A stretch of 64,000 bases of DNA, from assembly GCA_024277815.1 (NCBI GenBank), contig JAJRUM010000003.1, positions 62,001 through 126,000 of the forward strand. Direction: 5' to 3'. The notes beneath the pieces were generated by a model. The model saw only the letters and a program-made list of their open reading frames with translations, did not search any database and was not told the DNA's origin. Positions 8,983 to 18,218 of the stretch are shown here, in pieces. A program made the translations under genes and the position numbers. The number at the start of each line of letters is the position of its first letter. The stretch's first letter is position 1. The DNA comes from Gammaproteobacteria bacterium. GTDB taxonomy: Bacteria; Pseudomonadota; Gammaproteobacteria; Xanthomonadales; SZUA-36.

Positions 8983-9080
8983 GCGCGGAACGCGCCAGGT
9001 TCGACAAATTCGCCGGGAGCGAATTTCGAATGCAGTCGCGTAGCGACAAACCCCGAAGGGGCGAGTCTCATGGATGAGAC
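8983..9080 (+). repeat. Array of five short perfect hairpins ahead of the second tRNA tail
   Basis: Five consecutive inverted repeats fit into about 100 bp. They are GCGCG-gaa-CGCGC (8983-8995), AAATTCGC-cggga-GCGAATTT (9006-9026), GTCGC-gta-GCGAC (9035-9047), CCCC-gaa-GGGG (9051-9061) and GTCTCAT-gg-ATGAGAC (9065-9080). A T-loop-like GGTTCGA lies between the first and second. The array leads directly into the duplicated tRNA tail. No ORF with recognisable content covers it. Confidence 0.85.
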
Positions 9081-9084
9081 GAGT

Positions 9085-9106
9085 AATCCTGTCGGGCGCG
9101 CCAAAA
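9085..9106 (+). repeat. Duplicated tRNA-Arg 3' tail, second copy
   Basis: This copy is identical over 22 bp to 8898-8919. No tRNA body precedes it, so it does not encode a tRNA. It is followed by a second terminator similar to that of tRNA-Arg, so the duplication spans tail plus terminator. Confidence 0.9.
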
Positions 9107-9109
9107 ATG

Positions 9110-9138
9110 AAAAAGGTCGCCCTTGGGTGGCCTTTTTT
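9110..9138 (+). terminator. Second terminator, related to that after tRNA-Arg
   Basis: The stem AAGGTCGCCC/GGGTGGCCTT (with G.T pairs) is followed by a T run at 9133-9138. It shares AAGGTCGC and GGCCTTTT with the terminator at 8917-8953, which supports a common origin. Confidence 0.78.
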
Positions 9139-9355
9139 ATTTCCCGAGCATTCATACCCCGGCATATCTTTCAGGGCAAATTCCCTTTAATTTCATTGAT
9201 ATAGATTATTGCACTTAACTTTCCCTAGGCGTATCCTTACCAGACTGAATGAGGGAGACTGCCACAGAGCGAAATGTTCCTGGCAAAACACTGCTTTGTT
9301 CCAACTCTTTTACGGGTAACGCCGTTACCTGTAGATTTAATTGCGTACAGTTTGA

Positions 9356-10111
9356 CAGTCGCGCATAGCGGCGCTGCCATATGTCATTACCACCCAGGGC
9401 ATCTACTGCTTCACCGGTAACCTGGCAACCGCAATGGCCACGGGTAATGCCATTGAGATCCAGACCAACAATGTCACCATTGACCTGAATGGTTGGAAGC
9501 TCGGAGGCCTCGCCGCTGGAGCAGGTACCCAGACCAATGGCATCTATGCTTTTCAACGCAAGAACATCACCATTAAGAACGGTATCATCCGTGGGTTTTT
9601 CAGGGGAATCTGGCTGGATGACAACTCCCCCTTTACCACCTCACAGGGCCATCTGATTGAGGACATTCGCGCCGATAAGAACACCTGGATCGGTTTCGTA
9701 ATCAGCGGTCGCGGCAATATCGTGCGCCGCAACCAGGTGGTGGACACCGGTGGCTCGAGCGTGAGTGGAAGTGCTGATGGCATCATCTTCTTCGGCCCCG
9801 GGGCACGAGCCCTCAACAATGACATCAGCGGCACTGCAGCGACGGGCACCTCTGCAGCATATGGACTGCATCTTGCCATAACCAATGGCGCCGTAGTGGA
9901 GGGCAACCACATCGATGATGTCTCGTCCGTCACTGGTGCAACTTACGGGATATATAGTTACGGCATCGGCGTTCTTGTCAGGAACAACACTGTCACCAGT
10001 GCGTATTACGGGATTTTTTTTGCTGCACTCTCTGGCAAGTACATGGACAACCTGACCAGTAATGTCCCGACGCCGTTTTCCGGTGGTACTGCGGTGGGCA
10101 CCAATAACTGA
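9356..10111 (+). pseudogene. 5'-truncated right-handed beta-helix protein
   Basis: Coding sense runs from about 9356, just after an in-frame TGA at 9353-9355, to 10111. The first ATG in the frame is at 9434, but the codons before it (PYVITTQGIYCFTGNLATA) already match the usual N-terminal part of secreted parallel beta-helix proteins. The body has typical repeats: NVTIDLNGWKLGG, NITIKNGIIRGFFRGIWL, GNIVRRNQVV, GLHLAITNGAVVEGNHID and VLVRNNTV. Signal peptide and first strands are missing, so I read it as decayed. A shorter functional protein from 9434 (225 residues) is possible. It lies between the duplicated tRNA tail and another tail-like sequence. Confidence 0.6.
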
Positions 10112-10131
10112 TAACAACAGCAGGTCAGCAG

Positions 10132-10156
10132 GACCCCGACCCGCTTGTCGGGGTGT
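10132..10156 (+). terminator. GC-rich hairpin after the beta-helix remnant
   Basis: The arms ACCCCGAC (10133-10140) and GTCGGGGT (10147-10154) form a perfect stem around a 6-nt loop. No strong T run follows, so it is a terminator candidate only. Confidence 0.5.
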
Positions 10157-10210
10157 CTTGCCACTGGCGCATTTTTTGGATGCTTTGGGCGCTGGATACT
10201 TCGCTCAACT

Positions 10211-10257
10211 GGTTCGAATCAACAGGATCAACTTGTAATTGTCCGTTGGGCGCGCCA
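10211..10257 (+). repeat. Degenerate tRNA-tail-like sequence
   Basis: A T-loop-like GGTTCGAATC at 10211-10220 and the acceptor-like GGGCGCGCCA at 10248-10257 match parts of the tRNA-Arg tail. They are separated by unrelated sequence, so this is an imperfect third copy at best. It closes the segment that carries the beta-helix remnant. Confidence 0.45.
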
Positions 10258-10277
10258 ATCAGCAAAGTACCCCGCTG

Positions 10278-10958
10278 TTACTGCCAGATTTCCATTAACG
10301 ACTGAACACGACGGAACCCGGCAGGCACCTCAAATTCAGAATCCGGGATATTCTCCTGCCTGAGGCTGATAACTTCATCGCTGCTTACCGGCATATTACC
10401 GTCTAAATAAGTCACTTCTTTCATTACATAACCCTGATTTACCAGCTTGAGGTAAGCGGGATCACGATCCACCATCTCTTCAGTACTTTGTGCCGGAATA
10501 CAGCTGGAAAATTCTTCCCCGAGCTTGTTTACAGCCTTACTTTCATTAGCAAGTTCCTGGTTTTCCGCCACCCACACCTCACTGTGCAGGTGGCCATCGG
10601 CCATCACTTGATATTTTCTCGTGACAGTGCCGGCAATGGTTTCATTACCCGCCGGTTCAATACTTATGCTGGGTTTGGCAGGCTTCTGATCCAATTGCGG
10701 GATTAACTGCTTCATCACCGCACAGAATTCTTCACCCGTACCCTGCCAGTAAATCTTTTTACTCGTACTAAACACGCTGGACTTCCCGGTTTTGCCATCA
10801 AACAGAGACGATGTACCATCTTCGGTTGATACTTGTTTCATCTTTCCTGAGGATATGTAGACCACATCACCGGAAGTGTATTCCGCCACCCAACCCGCCA
10901 ATGCGTTTGGGGCAAAACCAACTGCAATTATCGCAAAAAGAAGCGCAGGTTTCGTCAT
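10278..10958 (-). CDS. Secreted DUF4412-like protein
   Basis: This 226-residue protein has a signal peptide (cleavage after NALA, residue 21). The mature part resembles DUF4412 proteins: a beta-rich fold with DVVYISSGKMKQVS, ISIEPAGNETIAGTVTRKYQV, SEVWVAENQEL and a C-terminal IPDSEFEVPAGFRRV, which is typical of that family and of outer-membrane lipid-binding folds. No catalytic residues are seen. It is a single gene with its own upstream region. The biochemical role is unknown. Confidence 0.68.
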   Translation of the reverse strand: MTKPALLFAIIAVGFAPNALAGWVAEYTSGDVVYISSGKMKQVSTEDGTSSLFDGKTGKSSVFSTSKKIYWQGTGEEFCAVMKQLIPQLDQKPAKPSISIEPAGNETIAGTVTRKYQVMADGHLHSEVWVAENQELANESKAVNKLGEEFSSCIPAQSTEEMVDRDPAYLKLVNQGYVMKEVTYLDGNMPVSSDEVISLRQENIPDSEFEVPAGFRRVQSLMEIWQ

Positions 10959-11061
10959 AATGCTCTCCCGAGTGTTGATGCCATCCGCAACTTGTTACAA
11001 AGTATAGGATAAATAGAATATAAAAATCATGGCAATACGCAACATTCACACCCGGGGTCAG

Positions 11062-12465
11062 TTACATAGTGTCAAAGGGGTACTCGCCATAGAGTTTGAT
11101 TTTGCAGGATGAGCGTTCGTACAGACAGTCAAACTTAAGCCACCCCCCTTCCGGGTCAAATCCCAGCCCTCTCGCTTTTAGTAGATTATTCTCGCCCACT
11201 CCGACGGCGTTCACCTTGCTCAGAATGCCATCAACGGATTCAATACCTTCCGATTTCAAGACCCACTGCAATTCAACCAAACTGATCACGCTGTTCAGGT
11301 CATGAACCCGGGCGATATAGTCCGCTGGATACCCCAGCAACTTTGCCAGCAGAACCTTGCCGCCAAGGTTATATAAAGTGCCTGGCCAGATGGTCGTCAT
11401 GGCATCGACTGCATCACGGCCATAAGCATTACTCTTATCCCTGTTTCGCTGTTCCCGCAGGGGTGTTTGAGCGAAAAACTCCGTACTGGTCAGGCTGCTC
11501 AGATACACCACCGGTTCGATGACATGCTGGTAATAACTATTCAGTGTCGCATTGACCTGTATTAGCCACGGGTTTACCAGCAGCCCGAAATCAGGCAGTG
11601 CGTGTGCACCCCTGTCTAACGACCGATACAGTGTTCGCTGTTCAGATATAAATGCGTCCGCAAGATTCAGCTCTTTCGCAGACAGTGGTTCCAACAGTGA
11701 GCTTGCGAGGCCAAGGTCCCGGTCGGTCAAGTCATGGGTGGCGAGATACTCAGACAGAAATTGAACATCAGTCCATATGCCGGCAATCGCAAACATTTTG
11801 TCAATCAGTTCGGAACCCTGCGCCAACATCATTTTCCAGAACCGCAGATCGAGTTGTAGTTGGTAAAAAAACGCCGCCGGCCCGGCAGAGCCAGCAAGGT
11901 TCGCCAGCTTCAGTTGGCTAATACTCAGGAAGGTCCAGAAGGGTGGTAACGGTGAGGTAAAACTGCTGCCCCCCCAGTTTTGAAATAACTGCATTTGCAG
12001 AACCTGTTGGTGCCTTGCCCGCAGCAGTTGAGAACGTTCACTGGTCATGGAATCCTTCTGCAGGTTGTCGAGCGCAGTGGCCAGACAACCGTAGCGGGTA
12101 CGCGCATTGCAGTGAAAATCGGCCAACCAGGGTTCGTCTAAATCTGCTACACCCAGAATTTCAACAAAATCATCTGACGTTAATGTATCCAGCCCATTTT
12201 TCGCGCGCTTGTCACGATACCGTTCAACCAGGCGCACGCCGGAATCAATCATATTCTTATCGACTGCAGCACTGATGCCCCACATTGCAAAGTATACATT
12301 TCCCTCATGCGGTGGAGTCGGAGCGGGCTGCAGGACAGCGGCTATGTCAGGGTTCAGGTCTTCATCAAAAACAGGAAGATTCACCAGCCCGGCGATGAGT
12401 ACTAATGCGATAGGCAGCATCACCACAGTGATCACCACGCGTCGAAGCAGTTTAGAAAATTTCAT
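11062..12465 (-). CDS. Membrane-anchored protein of unknown function
   Basis: The ATG at 12465 is chosen because AAAGGGCG lies about 8 nt upstream; an extension to 12507 is possible. The 467-residue product has one N-terminal transmembrane segment (VVITVVMLPIALVLIAGLVNLP) and a large, mostly helical domain presumably in the periplasm. Cysteine pairs (FHCNARTRYGC, FDCLYERSSC) could form disulfides, which fits an exported location. I do not recognise a family. It is divergent from the CadC-like regulator, with about 180 bp between starts, so shared regulation is possible. Confidence 0.6.
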   Translation of the reverse strand: MKFSKLLRRVVITVVMLPIALVLIAGLVNLPVFDEDLNPDIAAVLQPAPTPPHEGNVYFAMWGISAAVDKNMIDSGVRLVERYRDKRAKNGLDTLTSDDFVEILGVADLDEPWLADFHCNARTRYGCLATALDNLQKDSMTSERSQLLRARHQQVLQMQLFQNWGGSSFTSPLPPFWTFLSISQLKLANLAGSAGPAAFFYQLQLDLRFWKMMLAQGSELIDKMFAIAGIWTDVQFLSEYLATHDLTDRDLGLASSLLEPLSAKELNLADAFISEQRTLYRSLDRGAHALPDFGLLVNPWLIQVNATLNSYYQHVIEPVVYLSSLTSTEFFAQTPLREQRNRDKSNAYGRDAVDAMTTIWPGTLYNLGGKVLLAKLLGYPADYIARVHDLNSVISLVELQWVLKSEGIESVDGILSKVNAVGVGENNLLKARGLGFDPEGGWLKFDCLYERSSCKIKLYGEYPFDTM

Positions 12466-12642
12466 TGGCAGTACGCCCTTTAAGTCAGTGGATACCATTG
12501 CCTGCACTATTGCGCATACTTGTCTGCGTGTCCTGAGGTAACACTACGCAATACCTGTAAAAACCTCTGCAGGACCTTCGCGAAAGCTTCAAGCCACCAT
12601 CACGACCGTCCTTTTCCCAGCATCACTGCTACACTGACGCCC

Positions 12643-13506
12643 ATGCGTAGCACTGCAAAATACAATGTAATTCGAAGCGCTGACCTGATCATCTCGCCGC
12701 AATCAGGACAGGTTGAGATTCAAGGCCATGTTATCAGCCTGGGGCTGGTAAATATGCAGGTTTTGCTCGCCTTGCTGGAGCGCGCCGGTGAAGTGGTCAG
12801 CCGCTCGGAATTATTTGACAGTGTGTGGAAAAACCAGACTATCAGTGACGACACCTTAACCCGCTGCATATCAGAACTCCGTGCCCAACTGGGCAAATAT
12901 ACTTCCTGTGGCCAACTGATTGAAACTTTACCCAAGCGGGGTTACAGATGGGTGCCCGGGGTCAGTCACCTGAACGGCGACAATGGTGCTGCCATTAAGC
13001 CCGATAAAGGCAGCCACCGGGGAAGATGGAAGCGGCTTCTCACCCTGGCAACGGCTGCACTGGCGGCCCTGTTGATATTTACCATAGGGGTCTTGTGGTT
13101 GATTGACAATTCACTCCGCACAGAGGTAATTCGGCTTACGTTGATCCCGATACACGCTGGTCAGACAAGCCAGGTGTCGGCAGCAGCAGACCTGGATGAC
13201 CTGCTACGGGAAAAGTTGCTGGCTACCAGAAATCTGCGCTTTTTTGCCCGCAGTGCTGCCGGGGACAGCAAACTGAAGCCATTCCCTTTCACCTCAAGAG
13301 AGTTCAATGCGCAATGGATCATCGAAGGAAACATTCGGCAGAAACAGACCAAGATCCGTGTCTCACTCAGCCTGGTGGATGCCAGGACTGCGCTGGTGGC
13401 CTATACATTAACCCGGGACATCGATGGTGACACGGCTCAACTGAAAAACCTGTGTGCAGCTTTTGTCGATGAGGTATCTGCGCTGTTGCGACTTGATCAG
13501 GCCTAA
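12643..13506 (+). CDS. CadC-like membrane-bound winged-helix regulator
   Basis: Residues about 10-105 form an OmpR/PhoB-type winged helix (RAGEVVSRSELFDSVW, DDTLTRCISELRAQL, IETLPKRGYRWVPG). A transmembrane helix follows (LATAALAALLIFTIGVLWLID, about 132-155). The periplasmic C-terminal part has a TolB_N/adenylate-cyclase-associated look (FARSAAGDSKL, WIIEGNIRQKQTKIRVSLSLVDA). There is no receiver domain, so this is a one-component transmembrane regulator that senses outside and binds DNA inside. The start at 12643 fits the domain boundary, but there is no good Shine-Dalgarno. Candidate targets are the divergent gene or the small gene that follows. Confidence 0.8.
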   Translation: MRSTAKYNVIRSADLIISPQSGQVEIQGHVISLGLVNMQVLLALLERAGEVVSRSELFDSVWKNQTISDDTLTRCISELRAQLGKYTSCGQLIETLPKRGYRWVPGVSHLNGDNGAAIKPDKGSHRGRWKRLLTLATAALAALLIFTIGVLWLIDNSLRTEVIRLTLIPIHAGQTSQVSAAADLDDLLREKLLATRNLRFFARSAAGDSKLKPFPFTSREFNAQWIIEGNIRQKQTKIRVSLSLVDARTALVAYTLTRDIDGDTAQLKNLCAAFVDEVSALLRLDQA

Positions 13507-13591
13507 AAAATCCAGACGGGATACGATTTATGGGATTATGAGTTCACCCATCACACTACCCTGAACCACCTATTCCTACAGGAGAACCGGC

Positions 13592-14080
13592 ATGGATATG
13601 CAAACCTTCATTCAATGGCTTGAAATCATCTCGACATTTGCGGTCCTGATCACCCTGGTATACCTTGCCAAGCAGGTTCACCAGGGCAATCTGTTGCTGG
13701 GCTCAGAGGCCCGCCAGGCACAGGTACACACCGACCAGGAACACCTGTATAAATTTATTGAACACCCTGAACTGGTGCACGCGTACACCAGCAAGGACCC
13801 CATCAGCGATGACGCCAGAATCCGGCTGAATTTCTGGATTATTGCTTCGATTCGCGCCCGTGAATTTGAGTGGACACAATACCAGCACGGGGCACTGGAC
13901 AAAGATACCTGGGCTAATTACAGTCAGGTTATTCCGTTTACACTCGGCACCAAACGTGCCCGACAATTGTGGGTTTGCTGTGCAAAATTCTTTAACCCGG
14001 AGTTTGTAAAAGTAGTGAACGAAATACTGGAGAAACAGCCCCTGACAACCTACTGGGATGAAATAGCACAGGTCAGTTGA
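13592..14080 (+). CDS. Small membrane-anchored protein of unknown function
   Basis: This 162-residue protein has an N-terminal hydrophobic helix (WLEIISTFAVLITLVYLAKQV, residues 9-29) and a helical cytoplasmic-type domain rich in aromatic residues (FWIIASIRAREFEWTQYQHGALD). The layout resembles small DUF6082-like proteins, but I am not certain of the family. AGGAGA stands at a good distance from the ATG. It is followed by the fused beta-oxidation gene, whose start lies 41 bp after its stop. Confidence 0.65.
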   Translation: MDMQTFIQWLEIISTFAVLITLVYLAKQVHQGNLLLGSEARQAQVHTDQEHLYKFIEHPELVHAYTSKDPISDDARIRLNFWIIASIRAREFEWTQYQHGALDKDTWANYSQVIPFTLGTKRARQLWVCCAKFFNPEFVKVVNEILEKQPLTTYWDEIAQVS

Positions 14081-14121
14081 CCTCACTTATTCGCACAATA
14101 CCCGCATTAAGGAACACAGCC

Positions 14122-16200
14122 ATGTCCATCGTCAGCTATCAGCTCATCGGCAACATCGGTGTCATTCAGTTGAATAACCCGCCCGTCAACGCACTTTCAA
14201 AGGCGCTGCGACAAGGCGTTCAGCATGCCATCAAAACAGCACAAAGCGATAGCAGCCAGGCCCTTGTACTGATATGTGAAGGACGTACATTTATAGCCGG
14301 TGCCGATATCTCGGAATTTGGCCAACCACCACTCGAACCTAGCCTGCGTGACATGCTGAATTCAATTGAAACTTCCAGCAAGCCGGTTGTTGCAGCGATT
14401 CACGGCACAGCACTGGGTGGCGGCTTTGAGACCGCCCTCGCCTGCCATTACCGCTGCGCGTTGGCTTCGGCCAAAATTGGTTTACCAGAGGTCAAGCTGG
14501 GCCTGTTGCCGGGTGCTGGCGGTACCCAGCGGGTACCACGTCTGACCGGCGTTGAAGCGGCCCTGAACCTTATCACCAGCGGCAGACCAATAGCGGCTGC
14601 CCGAGCTGAAGCGCTGGGTTTGATCGACAGGCTTGTAGAGGGCGACCTGCTCGAGGCCGCCCTTACCTATGCCAGGCAACTGGTCAGCGAAGCCGCGCCT
14701 TTGCGCCGGGTTCGGAATATTGAGATTGACGCCGCCTCGATCCCGGCCGGACTGTTTGAAAACTATCGAAAGAAACTGGCCCGCAGGGCTCGGGGTCAGA
14801 TCGCACCCATGCACATCGTCGACTGCGTTGAAGCTGCAGTAAATCTGCCAATGGGACAAGGGCTCAAACTGGAACGCGAACGGTTTATGCAGTGCATGCA
14901 ATCGACCCAGTCATGCGCCATGCGCCACCTGTTCTTTGCTGAGCGGCAAGCTGCCCGGGTGGACGGGATAGAAAAGAATACTCCAACCCGGCCAATTGGC
15001 TCGGTGGGCATCATTGGTGGCGGCACCATGGGCGGTGGTATTGCAATGAATTTCGCCAACGCAGGCATACCGGTCACACTGCTGGAGATCAACCAGCAGG
15101 CACTTGAACGCGGCCTGACCCTGGTGGAAAAGAACTACGCAATTACCGTCAGTAAGGGAAAGCTCAGCGCAGCACAAAAAGAGCAGTGTCTCAGTCTGAT
15201 CCAGGGCACCACAGACTACGCTGATCTCGCTGAAACCGACCTGGTGATCGAGGCCGTTTTCGAAGACCTCGGGATAAAGAAACAGGTCTTCAAGAAACTC
15301 GACGAGGTTTGTAAAGCGGGTGCAATTCTGGCCACTAATACCTCGTATCAGGATGTCAACCTGATCGCTGCAGCAACGCAGCGTCCGGCTGATGTTATCG
15401 GTCTGCACTTCTTCAGCCCGGCCAATGTCATGAGGCTGATGGAAGTGGTTCGAGCCGACAAAACTTCTGATGAAGTGATTGCCACGACCATGAAAATGGC
15501 CAAAACCATTAAAAAGGTCGCGGTGCTGTCACGGGTCTGCTACGGCTTTATTGGCAACCGCATGCTGCGCCACTATGCTCGCGAGGCACAACTGTGCCTG
15601 ATTGAGGGCTCATCCCCGCAGCAGATCGATACCGTCATGCAGGATTGGGGCATGGCAATGGGACCACTGGCGGTTGGCGATCTGGCCGGGCTGGATATCT
15701 CATACAATGCCCGCAAAGCACTCAGCGTTGAACAAAAGGGTGACCCCCGAACCTATTGCATACCGGACGCGCTGGTAGAAATGGGCCGGTTGGGCCAGAA
15801 AAGTGGTGCCGGCTACTACAACTATGATCCGCAAACCCGTGCCCGCAGCAATGATGAAGCGGTAATGCAATTAGTAAGAGACAAGGCTGCCGAACACGGC
15901 ATAGAACGCCGTGAAATCCCGGATGAAGAGATTGTTAATCGACTGATATTTGCCTTGATCAATGAAGGTGCAAAGCTTCTCGAAGAAGGTATTGCGCAAC
16001 GCGCCAGTGACATTGATGTCGTTTACGCATCCGGTTACGGTTTCCCGGTAGCCCGTGGCGGTCCGATGCATTACGCAAATACTGTCGGCTTGGAGAAGAT
16101 CTACTCAACCTTGTGCCGGTACTACGAACAGACTGACAAGGACTACTGGCGACCGGCTGCATTGCTTGAGGAATTAGCCACCACCGGCAAACAATTTTAG
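14122..16200 (+). CDS. Fused enoyl-CoA hydratase / 3-hydroxyacyl-CoA dehydrogenase
   Basis: The ATG at 14122 has AAGGAA upstream and gives 692 residues. The N-terminal crotonase domain (about 1-190) carries the oxyanion-hole segments [11 protein letters not shown] and [17 protein letters not shown] and the catalytic region [19 protein letters not shown]. The dehydrogenase part has the NAD motif [21 protein letters not shown] (about 293-313), the catalytic-His region [11 protein letters not shown], and a C-terminal domain with GFIGNRML and [14 protein letters not shown]. It catalyses two successive steps of fatty-acid beta-oxidation. The short length and layout resemble peroxisomal-type MFE1/FadJ-like enzymes. 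No thiolase gene is adjacent. Confidence 0.9.
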   Translation: MSIVSYQLIGNIGVIQLNNPPVNALSKALRQGVQHAIKTAQSDSSQALVLICEGRTFIAGADISEFGQPPLEPSLRDMLNSIETSSKPVVAAIHGTALGGGFETALACHYRCALASAKIGLPEVKLGLLPGAGGTQRVPRLTGVEAALNLITSGRPIAAARAEALGLIDRLVEGDLLEAALTYARQLVSEAAPLRRVRNIEIDAASIPAGLFENYRKKLARRARGQIAPMHIVDCVEAAVNLPMGQGLKLERERFMQCMQSTQSCAMRHLFFAERQAARVDGIEKNTPTRPIGSVGIIGGGTMGGGIAMNFANAGIPVTLLEINQQALERGLTLVEKNYAITVSKGKLSAAQKEQCLSLIQGTTDYADLAETDLVIEAVFEDLGIKKQVFKKLDEVCKAGAILATNTSYQDVNLIAAATQRPADVIGLHFFSPANVMRLMEVVRADKTSDEVIATTMKMAKTIKKVAVLSRVCYGFIGNRMLRHYAREAQLCLIEGSSPQQIDTVMQDWGMAMGPLAVGDLAGLDISYNARKALSVEQKGDPRTYCIPDALVEMGRLGQKSGAGYYNYDPQTRARSNDEAVMQLVRDKAAEHGIERREIPDEEIVNRLIFALINEGAKLLEEGIAQRASDIDVVYASGYGFPVARGGPMHYANTVGLEKIYSTLCRYYEQTDKDYWRPAALLEELATTGKQF

Positions 16201-17237
16201 CGTTCCAGACTGCCATCCACGGAAAGGATAACGGCGATGCTGCGCAAACTGTCAAACTTGGCGCATACAATGGCCAGCATCACCATAATGGGCACCGACA
16301 GGAACATCCCCGGAATGCCCCACAACATGCCCCAGAAGGTCAGTGAAAGGATGATCATCAAAGAACTCAGGTTGAGTGACTTGCCCATCAGCGCAGGTTC
16401 AACCACGTTGCCAATGGCAAACTGCAGCGCACCCAGTCCCAGCGCTATCACCAAAAATGGCGTCAGGGTGTCAAATTGCACCAGCGTCAGCAAGGCTGGC
16501 AACAGTACGCCGAGGATAGAACCGATATTCGGAATGTAGTTCAGCAGAAAGATCAGCAGTGCCCACACGGCTGCGAAATCTACACCCACCAACTTTAAAA
16601 TGAGGTAGCTCAACACACCGGTCACCACGCTGATCAGGGTCTTCATCCAGATGTAGTTTTGCATCTGCGAGGCAATCTCAAGCATCAGGTCGTGCATATT
16701 CCTGGCTTCAGCAGGGTTATCTGCCATGGCCTCGAGCTTCCTTACCATCACGTGCTGTTCTGCAAACAGGAACCCGGTATAGATCAATACCAGTATCAGG
16801 CTGGACAACATGCTGCCTACCGAGCCACCAATCCAACTCAGCAAGGTGCCAATATTGATATTGTCCAGGAACATATCCGAAGTCGGTAGTTCCTTGATAC
16901 CAAACCGGGTAACGAACCCGTTCAGCATCTGGTTAAAGTTTTCCTGGTACAACGGTGCAGCAGCCTTCAATGCCGGAGCCTGGCTGGCCAGTATCTGGTA
17001 GATCAGCAACAGCATACTGAACAGAGCGAGATTGGCCAGCAACATCGCCAGCCAGCGGGGTACCTTTAGCGGACCCAGCGGTACACGCTCAAACTGACCT
17101 GCCAATGCGTTGAGCAAGCTCCACGTCATGACAGCCAACACCAGGGGTATCAGAAAATCCCGTCCGAAATACAACAATACCAGGCTGACCAGAACGATCA
17201 GCAGGACATGGGTAACATTCGCAAGACGGCTGCTCAC
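16197..17237 (-). CDS. AI-2E family (PerM-like) membrane transporter
   Basis: This 346-residue polytopic protein has about eight hydrophobic segments. Family signatures are visible: the N-terminal pair of helices (VLLIVLVSLVLLYFGRDFLIPLVLAVMTW), FLLNYIPNIGSILGVLLPALLTL in the middle and LNLSSLMIILSLTFWGMLWGIPGMFLSVPI near the C-terminus. The family includes the AI-2 exporter TqsA and Na+/H+ antiporter-like members, so the substrate is open. It overlaps the convergent beta-oxidation gene by 4 bp. Confidence 0.85.
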   Translation of the reverse strand: MSSRLANVTHVLLIVLVSLVLLYFGRDFLIPLVLAVMTWSLLNALAGQFERVPLGPLKVPRWLAMLLANLALFSMLLLIYQILASQAPALKAAAPLYQENFNQMLNGFVTRFGIKELPTSDMFLDNINIGTLLSWIGGSVGSMLSSLILVLIYTGFLFAEQHVMVRKLEAMADNPAEARNMHDLMLEIASQMQNYIWMKTLISVVTGVLSYLILKLVGVDFAAVWALLIFLLNYIPNIGSILGVLLPALLTLVQFDTLTPFLVIALGLGALQFAIGNVVEPALMGKSLNLSSLMIILSLTFWGMLWGIPGMFLSVPIMVMLAIVCAKFDSLRSIAVILSVDGSLER

Positions 17238-17351
17238 CTCAGAAGTCTGCCAGTCAGACTGAGGTGCAGTCCGTTATTCATTCCAACCATTATTCCTACC
17301 CGGCAGCAAAGTCAGCCTTCATTTAAATCGACTGCCGCAGGATAAGCAATA

Positions 17352-18218
17352 CTAATTACGTGACTTTTCCTCGAAATAGAACATGCTGATCCCGGCGGTG
17401 ATCTGATTGATGTCAGACTCACTCTGCTCAAATGGCTCAATCAGCTTGCGAGCCCTGTCATCTGATTCCAGCAGAAAAACCCTGACCATCTCGCGCAATT
17501 TTTCACTGTCTTCCTTTCTCAACCGATTGGTCCAGCAACCCTGCTGGTAAAAAGGTGCGGTATCGAGCGCCGTCGCATTCAGGTTATGCGCAATAGTGTC
17601 AACAAGGTTGCCAACCACCGCCATACCAATTTTTGCATGCTCAGTTTTGTCCTCTGAATCTATCGGGGTGTAGCGCTTGTCAATCATCCGGACCTGGTTC
17701 CGGACCTTGTCTATCGTTATGGAATTGCTGGCCTCCAGTCTTTGCAGGAAAGAGGTTGCCGTCACTCCACGGGTTGAAACCGATTCACTTATCAGGGACT
17801 CAAAGCTGGGAGCCGGCCCCTTGATCTGCAAGACTTGAGGCCGACCCAATTCCGGGTTCATATATTTTGGATTGCTTTCCCAGACATCCAGCACGCTGCA
17901 CTCAGGTGTTATCTGGCTCAAAAACCGCTCTTCCTGATAAAAATGTTTCAGGTAACTGTCATTTTTTTTGATCCTGGTCACCGTGCGGGTGTCAAAGCCG
18001 GTTATGACAGCCAGGGTGGTGAGTGAAATGTTCTTACCCGGGGTCTCCAGGCGTAACATCTCTTCAGCTTCTTCAACAAAAATCACCTGGACCATCTCCT
18101 GAAGGTTCTTCAGGGACATGCGGCCCATCAACATGCGAATCAGCTTTCTGAACACATTCTCAATAGCACGGGTAAGAATCGCGATGTCGCGCAGCGGCGG
18201 GTTACTGGGTAAGGCCAT
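17352..18218 (-). CDS. DUF6502 family protein (predicted DNA-binding)
   Basis: This 288-residue protein matches the DUF6502 layout. A conserved N-terminal helix pair (IENVFRKLIRMLMGRMSLKNLQEMVQ) is followed by a helix-turn-helix-like segment, SLTTLAVITGFDTRTVTRIKK (about 65-86). The motif NPKYMNPELGRPQVLQIKGP and the sensor-like C-terminal half with FYFEEK at the end follow. The helix-turn-helix is inferred from sequence only. GGAGAT precedes the ATG. Upstream lie a hairpin-rich leader and, about 290 bp away, an array of TGACA/TGTCA half-sites. Confidence 0.7.
   Translation of the reverse strand: MALPSNPPLRDIAILTRAIENVFRKLIRMLMGRMSLKNLQEMVQVIFVEEAEEMLRLETPGKNISLTTLAVITGFDTRTVTRIKKNDSYLKHFYQEERFLSQITPECSVLDVWESNPKYMNPELGRPQVLQIKGPAPSFESLISESVSTRGVTATSFLQRLEASNSITIDKVRNQVRMIDKRYTPIDSEDKTEHAKIGMAVVGNLVDTIAHNLNATALDTAPFYQQGCWTNRLRKEDSEKLREMVRVFLLESDDRARKLIEPFEQSESDINQITAGISMFYFEEKSRN

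Noticed and set aside
8835-9165. Minus-strand ORFs over the tRNA-Arg and hairpin region
   Set aside because: They translate the antisense of the tRNA and of the inverted repeats; products of this kind are well-known false annotations around tRNA genes.
10190-10260. A complete second tRNA gene before 10260
   Set aside because: Only T-loop-like and acceptor-like pieces are present; no D arm, anticodon arm or 5' acceptor strand can be drawn.
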